Under the pieces are notes generated by a model, which was not told the origin of the DNA, made no database searches, and saw only the letters and a program-made list of their open reading frames with translations. A program made the translations under genes and the position numbers. Positions 6,127 through 10,394 of a stretch of DNA of 10,394 nt are shown here, one piece after another. The stretch is from Solobacterium sp. (GTDB taxonomy: Bacteria > Bacillota_I > Bacilli_A > Erysipelotrichales > Erysipelotrichaceae): positions 1 to 10,394 of the forward strand of contig JAEEHG010000153.1 of NCBI GenBank assembly GCA_016280695.1. Reading direction: 5' to 3'. The first letter of the stretch is position 1; each line of letters opens with the position of its first letter.

Positions 6127-6993
6127 TCACGCGTCGTACAGGCACGCCAGCAGATCATCCAGTGACAGGGTGATCAGCGTATACGCATATTCACCGGCTT
6201 CCGGGCTGATGCAGGTTCCGGCAAATGACCGGTCCTCCAGCTGCAGGGCAAAACGGACCCCGTTCACCTGCCGCTGCCATGTCATCAGCGGCTGGTCCCC
6301 GCCGGCTTCAGCAGTCTGTTTCCGTTCGATCTCGGTTTCCAGCAGCCGCTTCAGCCGCTGCCTGCGGCCGTCCCGGTCCAGGCACTGCATCTCGGCCGGA
6401 CAGTTCTCCAGTACATAGGAAACACAGAACCTGACCAGGTCCTCCAGCAGGTCCATGCCGTCATCCTCATCCGCGAAGGCCATTGCCGTCTGCAGATACC
6501 AGCGGTCATCTTCCGGCAGAACCGCATAAACATCCCGGAAATTCATGGTCAGAATCCCGGCGTCTTCCAGCAGGCTGTCATACAGCATGAAGCCCTGGCT
6601 CTGAAAGAATTCATGCACCGCCATGAAGAGACTTGAGCGGATCCGCCGCCGGCTGACCTCCCGCTCCCCGGCAAACAGTTCCGGCCGGCCCTGCGCCTCA
6701 CAGGTCACTTCCGACGCGTCCACAAAGAAACCGCTGTTCTTTTCGGTTTCACAATACTGCCCGACAACGGAAACCGCGGCGCCGGTCTTCGGGCAGATGC
6801 TGCCCTTCGGCATGCGCACGCACGCAGCACCGAGGCAGGTACCGTCACTGATTTCGGCAATCACAAAATCATCTTCCTGCCGGCGGGTTCTGATCCAGCC
6901 CTGCAGGAAAACCGTATCAATCTGGTCTTTTTCCATATCCGAACCGCTGCGGAACAGGTCAAACAATTCTCTCACGGTGATTTCAATGGCCAT
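6127..6993 (-). CDS. Degenerate AsnRS-like protein (OB-fold plus remnant catalytic domain)
   Basis: The 288-residue product is recognisably derived from asparaginyl-tRNA synthetase but should not be catalytic. Residues about 26-100 form the anticodon-binding-type OB-fold: FLQGWIRTRR, then SDGTCLG (49-55), then VSVVGQYCETE. VHEFFQSQGF (126-135) is nearly the helix preceding class II motif 1. AMAFADEDDGMDLLEDL (170-186) and SYVLENCPAEM (192-202) match the AsnRS segment that follows motif 2. The motif 1 proline is absent (YDSLLE at 138-143). The substrate-binding block and the motif 2 FRAEN loop are deleted, and the usual EPE before AFA reads LQT. Motif 3 is unrecognisable; the terminal LSLDDLLACL may be its remnant with Asp280 for the motif arginine. 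Full-length AsnRS is about 430-470 residues. GGAGGAA lies 7 bases before the ATG, 20 bp after rex, so the two are co-transcribed. Function unknown: perhaps RNA binding or regulation. Confidence 0.75.
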   Translation of the reverse strand: MAIEITVRELFDLFRSGSDMEKDQIDTVFLQGWIRTRRQEDDFVIAEISDGTCLGAACVRMPKGSICPKTGAAVSVVGQYCETEKNSGFFVDASEVTCEAQGRPELFAGEREVSRRRIRSSLFMAVHEFFQSQGFMLYDSLLEDAGILTMNFRDVYAVLPEDDRWYLQTAMAFADEDDGMDLLEDLVRFCVSYVLENCPAEMQCLDRDGRRQRLKRLLETEIERKQTAEAGGDQPLMTWQRQVNGVRFALQLEDRSFAGTCISPEAGEYAYTLITLSLDDLLACLYDA

Positions 6994-7013
6994 AACGCTT
7001 CCTCCGGATGCTG

Positions 7014-7637
7014 TTATTTCTGCATAGAATTGGCTTCAAAGACAAGTTCCTGAATACTCGAAACAACATCGATTTCCTTGACATGCACGCCTTCCGGTAC
7101 GGAGAAATGCTCTGAAGTGAAATCGACAATCCCGTTAATGCCGTTGGCAATCAGGAGATCCACTGTTTCCTGCACATTCCGGGAAATGCACAGAATGGCA
7201 ATACGGCAGCTCTCCGGCTTTTTTTCGGCGATGTCCCGCAGATCATAGACCGGCACGCAGGCATCCTTCACCTTCTCCGGTTCCAGATCAAAGGCACATT
7301 CGATTTCCCCGACAACATGGTCCCAGTTATTGTAATTCAGCAGGGCTTTACCGAGATTCCCGCAGCCGACCAGGATGATTTTCTCCTGGAAGTTCATTCC
7401 AAGTTCATTGGAAAAAATCCGGATAATCGTGTCAACATCATATCCGTATCCCTGTTTGCCGAGACTGCCGAGGAAACTGAAATCCCTTCTGATGGTTGTC
7501 GGCTCAATGGAAACATATTCTGCCAGTTCCTTTGACATGATCCTTGTTTTTCCGCCGGCCCGCAGTTTCCGAAGTGCTTTCAGATATACAGGATATCTGT
7601 GCAGTGTCGCTTTCGGTACCTGTTTCTTATTACCCAT
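7014..7637 (-). CDS. rex: Redox-sensing transcriptional repressor Rex
   Basis: Rex is a homodimeric repressor that reads the NADH/NAD+ ratio: it leaves its operators when NADH binds, inducing fermentation and respiration genes. At 207 residues the length is typical. The N-terminal winged helix (about 11-65) has the family signatures TLHRYPVYLKALRKL, SKELAEYVSIEPTTIRRDFS (with R50, R51 and D52 in the recognition region) and GKQGYGYDVD (60-69). The Rossmann NAD(H) domain has GCGNLG at 91-96, followed by KALLNY. The C-terminal swapped helix is about 190-203. The ATG has only a weak site (AGGTAGGG about 9 bases away). A good promoter, overlapped by inverted repeats, lies directly upstream. The gene follows tsaD with a 55-bp gap and leads into the AsnRS-like gene. 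Rex downstream of the tsa genes also occurs in B. subtilis. Confidence 0.96.
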   Translation of the reverse strand: MGNKKQVPKATLHRYPVYLKALRKLRAGGKTRIMSKELAEYVSIEPTTIRRDFSFLGSLGKQGYGYDVDTIIRIFSNELGMNFQEKIILVGCGNLGKALLNYNNWDHVVGEIECAFDLEPEKVKDACVPVYDLRDIAEKKPESCRIAILCISRNVQETVDLLIANGINGIVDFTSEHFSVPEGVHVKEIDVVSSIQELVFEANSMQK

Positions 7638-7652
7638 ATGAATATCCCTACC

Positions 7653-7688
7653 TTGATCAATTATATAATCAAATCTTCACAATGTGAA
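7653..7688. promoter_or_regulatory. Inverted repeats over the rex promoter, candidate operator
   Basis: Two inverted repeats cover the promoter. One is a perfect 6+1+6 repeat, TTCACA-A-TGTGAA on the plus strand (7676-7688), overlapping the -35. The other is TTGAT-N10-ATCAA (7653-7672), overlapping the -10. Known Rex sites are built from TTGTGAA and TTCACAA half-sites with four bases between. Here the same half-site words occur, but in the opposite order and nearly touching, so Rex autoregulation is plausible but not shown. Confidence 0.45.
7660..7688 (-). promoter_or_regulatory. Promoter of rex
   Basis: The minus strand has TTCACA (7683-7688, five of six to consensus), exactly 17 bases, then TATAAT (7660-7665). 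The start codon is 22 bases beyond the -10. This is the best-looking promoter in the window and sits in the 55-bp gap after tsaD. No terminator is visible there, so read-through from the tsa operon is also possible. Confidence 0.75.
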
Positions 7689-7692
7689 TTTT

Positions 7693-8706
7693 TCAGGATT
7701 TTTCACCAGGCATTTCCAGCGCCGGATCAGCCGCCGCGGTCAGATCACCGGTCAGGCCGTGCTTCCAGGCAACCGTACCGGCCGCGCCGATCATAGCCGC
7801 ATTGTCCGTACAGCACCACATCGGCGGGATCACCAGTTCGGTTTCCGGATACGCCGCCATCTCTTCCGTAATCATCTGCCGCAGGCGGGAGTTGGCCGCC
7901 ACGCCGCCGGCCAGCACCAGCATTGCCGGTTCGAATTCTTCCACGGCCTTCAGAGTCTTGCCGATCAGCTGGCGCAGCGCGGTTTCCTGGAATGAGCAGG
8001 CCAGGTCCTCCGCTTTCACGTCATTGCCATGCCGGTGTTCCCGGTCAACCAGCTGCAGGACAGCCGTCTTGAGCCCGGAAAAGGAAAAATCCAGTTCCCC
8101 GGCCACTTTCGGCTGCGGCAGTCTGTACAGCGGCTGCCCCGTCTTGGCCATCCGGTCAATCACCGGCCCGCCCGGGTAGCCCAGGTCCAGTACCCGCGCC
8201 ACTTTGTCATAAGCTTCACCGATTGCGTCATCCATGGTTGAGCCGAGCACTTCAAAAGACCAGTCATCCTTCATCCTGACCAGTTCGGTATGGCCGCCCG
8301 ATACCACCAGGGCCAGCAGCGGGAACTTCAGATCCGCCACAAACGCGTTGGCATAGATATGCCCGGTCAGATGATGCACCGGCACCAGCGGCTTGTGAAA
8401 TGTCCAGGCCAGGGTCTTCGCCGCCTGGACGCCGACATGCAGGGAACCGATCAGGCCGGGCCCCTGGGTATAGGCAATGGCGTCGATATCAGCCATCGTG
8501 ACACCGGCTTTGCGGACCGCTTCCGAAATCACCGCGGAGATATTCTCCACATGGATCCGGCTCGCCACTTCCGGCACTACGCCGCCGTACAGCGTATGCA
8601 CATTGATCTGACTGGAAACAATGTTTGAAAGAATCTCTTTGCCGTCTTTCACCACGGCACAGGCTGTCTCGTCACAGCTTGTTTCAATCGCCAGTATCAT
8701 CGTCAT
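7693..8706 (-). CDS. tsaD: tRNA t6A threonylcarbamoyltransferase TsaD
   Basis: TsaD (Kae1/YgjD/Gcp) transfers the threonylcarbamoyl group from threonylcarbamoyl-AMP to A37 of ANN-decoding tRNAs, working with TsaB and TsaE. The 337-residue length is normal. Visible signatures are the ASKHA nucleotide-binding start LAIETSCDETA (5-15) and EVASRIHVENI (46-56). The metal-binding pair is His112 and His116 in HLTGH, followed by SGGHTEL (136-142). FSFSGLKTAV (208-217) and GGVAANSRLR (267-276) are present, and the third metal ligand is Asp301 in CTDNAAMI. A GGGAGG site lies 8 bases before the first ATG, which favours it over the ATG two codons later. The first 23 bases overlap the end of rimI, implying translational coupling. 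It is the last gene of the tsaE-tsaB-rimI-tsaD operon. Confidence 0.97.
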   Translation of the reverse strand: MTMILAIETSCDETACAVVKDGKEILSNIVSSQINVHTLYGGVVPEVASRIHVENISAVISEAVRKAGVTMADIDAIAYTQGPGLIGSLHVGVQAAKTLAWTFHKPLVPVHHLTGHIYANAFVADLKFPLLALVVSGGHTELVRMKDDWSFEVLGSTMDDAIGEAYDKVARVLDLGYPGGPVIDRMAKTGQPLYRLPQPKVAGELDFSFSGLKTAVLQLVDREHRHGNDVKAEDLACSFQETALRQLIGKTLKAVEEFEPAMLVLAGGVAANSRLRQMITEEMAAYPETELVIPPMWCCTDNAAMIGAAGTVAWKHGLTGDLTAAADPALEMPGEKS

Positions 8707-9154
8707 CTTCGTATCCTCCCAGGGGTTTGACCATCAGATAGGCATCTTCCCCGTTATCCGTATAGTAATGGCGCCGGATATTCGCCTGTATGAACCCGTT
8801 TTTTTCATAAAGCCGGATCGCCTTTTCATTGGAAACCCGGACTTCCAGGCTGATTACTTCGCAGTGTGCCTCTTCGGCCCTCTTTATCATTTCATCCAGC
8901 ATGAGCTGGGCAATGCCTTCCCGGCGGCAGTCCTCCCGCACTCCGATCGTTGCCACCTGGGCCTGCTCATACAGGATCCAGAGATCGCAGTAACCGGTGA
9001 TGCCGCGCTCATCTTCCGTCACATACAGCTGCGCGAAGGGATTGCTGCGCAGCTCATCCCGGTAGGCCTTCAGCGGCCAGGGTGACGAAAAGATCCGCTT
9101 TTCGATCGGCATGATTTCCGCGAGATCCTCTTCCCGCATCTCCCGGATCATCAT
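8684..9154 (-). CDS. rimI: RimI-type protein N-alpha-acetyltransferase
   Basis: This GNAT-fold enzyme uses acetyl-CoA to acetylate N-terminal amines; E. coli RimI modifies ribosomal protein S18, although the physiological targets of Firmicutes homologues are less clear. At 156 residues the length is typical. Features are SPWPLKAYRDEL (24-35), the acetyl-CoA loop in VREDCRREGIAQLML (72-86) and LEVRVSNEKAIRLYEKNGF (103-121). The last of these contains Glu104 and Tyr116, which correspond to the catalytic Glu103/Tyr115 pair described for Salmonella RimI. RRHYYTDNGEDAYLM (127-141) is the RimI C-terminal signature. The start overlaps the tsaB stop as ATGA, so translation is coupled. The extra acidic tail (YEDDDDTGD) is encoded where the gene overlaps tsaD and its ribosome binding site. 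Confidence 0.93.
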   Translation of the reverse strand: MMIREMREEDLAEIMPIEKRIFSSPWPLKAYRDELRSNPFAQLYVTEDERGITGYCDLWILYEQAQVATIGVREDCRREGIAQLMLDEMIKRAEEAHCEVISLEVRVSNEKAIRLYEKNGFIQANIRRHYYTDNGEDAYLMVKPLGGYEDDDDTGD

Positions 9155-9747
9155 TTTGTCCGGTACGCCTCAATGGATTTCAGATATTCCGGAGTCACAA
9201 GGTCCGGATTCTCCGCCCTGACCCATTTATCGCGGACGGCCGGGAAACGGGCCGCCAGGTCGGGAATATTGTCAGGTCTTTCAACCAGATGCCCGTCGCC
9301 GATGACCGTGTCATCCGCTTTCAGGGCAGTCATGATTTCTTCCGTCGGCAATGCTTCCGGCCCGCTGATCCGCTTTCCGGCTTCATACACGGCGGTATAA
9401 GCCCGGTGACTGCGCGCGTCCAGGACAACCGTGCAGGTTTCATTGCCGGCAAACAGGTCCAGCGTCGGTACCGTATAGAGAGGTATGCCGCGCAGGGAGC
9501 ACATGACTTTGGCAATGGTCATGGCAATCCGCACCCCGGTATAGCTGCCCGGCCCGGAGGTGATGGCTACTTCATCAATATCCTCAGGATGCAGCCCGGC
9601 TTCCGTCATCAGTGTTTCCAGGCATGGGAAGATTTCCTCAGACTGTTTTTTCCAGCATTCCTTCTGCACCGAACCCAGCAGCTGCCCGTCCCGGTACAGG
9701 GCCAGGACCAGAAAGATATGGCTTGTATCCATGCAAAGTGTAATCAT
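9151..9747 (-). CDS. tsaB: t6A biosynthesis dimerisation partner TsaB
   Basis: TsaB (YeaZ) is the catalytically inactive ASKHA-fold paralogue of TsaD. It forms the TsaB-TsaD heterodimer and scaffolds TsaE in bacterial t6A synthesis. The 198 residues fit a TsaB of slightly below-average length. The N-terminus LCMDTS (4-9) is the degenerate nucleotide-binding strand, and the hallmark is TSGPGSYTGVRIAMTIAK (63-80). The usual histidine of the HS motif is replaced here (KQSEEIFP, 34-41). A short mixed C-terminal domain ends in PEYLKSIEAYR, the common TsaB ending. Both ends overlap neighbours by 4 bases as ATGA: with tsaE upstream and rimI downstream. The product should act only together with the tsaD and tsaE products of the same operon. 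Confidence 0.95.
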   Translation of the reverse strand: MITLCMDTSHIFLVLALYRDGQLLGSVQKECWKKQSEEIFPCLETLMTEAGLHPEDIDEVAITSGPGSYTGVRIAMTIAKVMCSLRGIPLYTVPTLDLFAGNETCTVVLDARSHRAYTAVYEAGKRISGPEALPTEEIMTALKADDTVIGDGHLVERPDNIPDLAARFPAVRDKWVRAENPDLVTPEYLKSIEAYRTK

Positions 9748-10196
9748 GCAAATACCTCCAGCAGTTTTTCGTATGCTTCCCCGGACGCTTCCAGTTCGAT
9801 TCTTCTTCTGTCTTCGGCTTCCAGGTGCAGCGAGATGCTCAGATGTTCCTCAGGAATCAGGTCCGGCACAAACTGGGACCACTCAATGACAGTCAGGCCG
9901 TCATCATTCAGGAATTCCTCAAAGCCGAGATCCTGGCTGACCCCTTCGAGCCGGTACGCGTCGATGTGATACAGCGGCATCCGCCCCTTATAGATCTTGA
10001 GCAGGTTAAACGTCGGGCTGGTCACATGCCTGGTGATGCCCAGGCCTTTTGCCATACCCTGTGTCATCGTGGTCTTGCCGGCCCCGAGATCACCTTTCAT
10101 CAGGAATACCATGTTCGGTCCGGCTGCCGCCGCCAGTTTTTCCCCGACCGCCCTGGTTTCCTCAGCATTTTCCGTATAAATAACTATATTTTTCAT
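9744..10196 (-). CDS. tsaE: t6A biosynthesis ATPase TsaE
   Basis: TsaE (YjeE) is the small P-loop ATPase that binds the TsaB-TsaD dimer and drives its turnover in t6A modification. The 150-residue length is normal. Motifs are Walker A GDLGAGKTT (35-43, Lys41), the switch-like TSPTF (59-63), HIDAYRLE (77-84) with Asp79, and VIEWSQFVPDLIPEEHLSI (103-121), which contains the conserved Glu-Trp pair. It is the first gene of the operon tsaE-tsaB-rimI-tsaD, and its stop overlaps the tsaB start by 4 bases. The ATG at 10194-10196 has only a weak GGGTG site about 9 bases away. The only clear promoter element upstream is a -10 hexamer. tsaC/ywlC, needed for the threonylcarbamoyl-AMP substrate, is not in the window. 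Confidence 0.96.
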   Translation of the reverse strand: MKNIVIYTENAEETRAVGEKLAAAAGPNMVFLMKGDLGAGKTTMTQGMAKGLGITRHVTSPTFNLLKIYKGRMPLYHIDAYRLEGVSQDLGFEEFLNDDGLTVIEWSQFVPDLIPEEHLSISLHLEAEDRRRIELEASGEAYEKLLEVFA

Positions 10197-10216
10197 ATTC
10201 AGACACCCGTCTTATT

Positions 10217-10222
10217 ATTATA
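10217..10222 (-). promoter_or_regulatory. -10 element of the tsa operon
   Basis: The minus strand has a perfect TATAAT here, 20 bases before the tsaE start codon, predicting a leader of only about 14 bases. No good -35 hexamer is found 16-18 bases upstream (that region is GC-rich). The promoter may be weak, or the real one may lie further right. Confidence 0.45.
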
Positions 10223-10394
10223 CGCCAAAGTATGACCTGCGCCGCACGGAAAACAAACCGCACATAACGGTTAATGCCCATACAGGAACAGACTGCATAT
10301 TATCTGAAATTTATATCGTATAAATTCATTTAAATATTTTTTCGTTTTAGTATCTTTGTATACCTTACTATAGTAATAATGAACAAGCCTCCAG
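10223..10394. other. Non-coding AT-rich end region with two palindromes
   Basis: No credible gene is seen here. The right half is very AT-rich compared with the rest of the window. It contains the inverted repeat AATTTATA-TCG-TATAAATT (10308-10326) and the perfect 12-base palindrome TTACTATAGTAA (10365-10376). The second overlaps TATAGT (10369-10374), which pairs with a weak TTTAGT (10346-10351) at 17-base spacing to make a possible plus-strand promoter reading out of the window. Confidence 0.5.

Noticed and set aside
6127..6993. Calling the AsnRS-like gene a pseudogene
   Set aside because: The frame is intact from a good ribosome binding site to a stop directly followed by a terminator, and the missing parts look like clean deletions. 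A maintained gene fits better, though relatives are needed to be sure.
10262..10282. Possible leader or riboswitch upstream of tsaE
   Set aside because: I could not find a stable paired structure or known conserved motif, and the only clear -10 for the operon lies downstream of this stretch.
10379..10394. Plus-strand ATG near the right edge (MNKPP)
   Set aside because: There is no Shine-Dalgarno sequence ahead of it and only five codons are visible, so it cannot be supported as a gene start.

Overview
The window looks like chromosomal DNA from a fairly GC-rich member of the Bacillota (Firmicutes). Erysipelotrichia or a related class is my best guess, with low confidence, since no rRNA or other marker gene is present. 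The grounds are strong GGAGG-type ribosome binding sites, a Rex repressor, a PPi-type phosphofructokinase, a lipoprotein with a thioredoxin-like site, and a gene order close to the ydiB-ydiC-ydiD-ydiE-ydiF...rex cluster of Bacillus subtilis. Nothing suggests a phage, plasmid, insertion sequence, CRISPR array or RNA gene.

Layout from left to right. (1) A thioredoxin-like lipoprotein gene is cut by the left edge on the minus strand and diverges from a plus-strand aldo/keto reductase (480-1478). (2) A hairpin terminator at 1491-1520 serves both the reductase and a convergent minus-strand gene for a double flavodoxin-fold oxidoreductase (1512-2864). Everything from here to the right end is on the minus strand. 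(3) A PPi-dependent phosphofructokinase (2952-4157) has its own extended -10 promoter and terminator. (4) A YdiF-like ABC-F ATPase (start best placed at 6069) follows a strong terminator. (5) A two-gene unit holds rex (7014-7637) and, 20 bp downstream, an unusual degenerate relative of asparaginyl-tRNA synthetase (6127-6993). (6) The tRNA t6A operon tsaE-tsaB-rimI-tsaD (10196 down to 7693) is tightly packed with 4-bp and 23-bp overlaps. (7) The last 200 bases are non-coding and AT-rich, with two palindromes.

How the genes work together: TsaD, TsaB and TsaE form the threonylcarbamoyl-transfer machinery that makes t6A37 on ANN-decoding tRNAs. RimI is the N-terminal acetyltransferase habitually encoded with them. 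Rex senses NADH/NAD+ and has a good sigma-A promoter overlapped by inverted repeats, which suggests autoregulation. The ABC-F protein probably acts on the ribosome. The left-hand genes are metabolic or redox functions (carbonyl reduction, flavin/Fe-S electron transfer, reversible PPi glycolysis, extracytoplasmic thiol chemistry).

The most unusual item is the 288-residue product at 6127-6993. It keeps the OB-fold and recognisable stretches of the AsnRS catalytic domain, but class II motif 1 has lost its proline, motif 2 is deleted and motif 3 is gone or unrecognisable. It still has a clean reading frame, a ribosome binding site and a terminator. It cannot plausibly be a tRNA synthetase, and its co-transcription with rex is intriguing.
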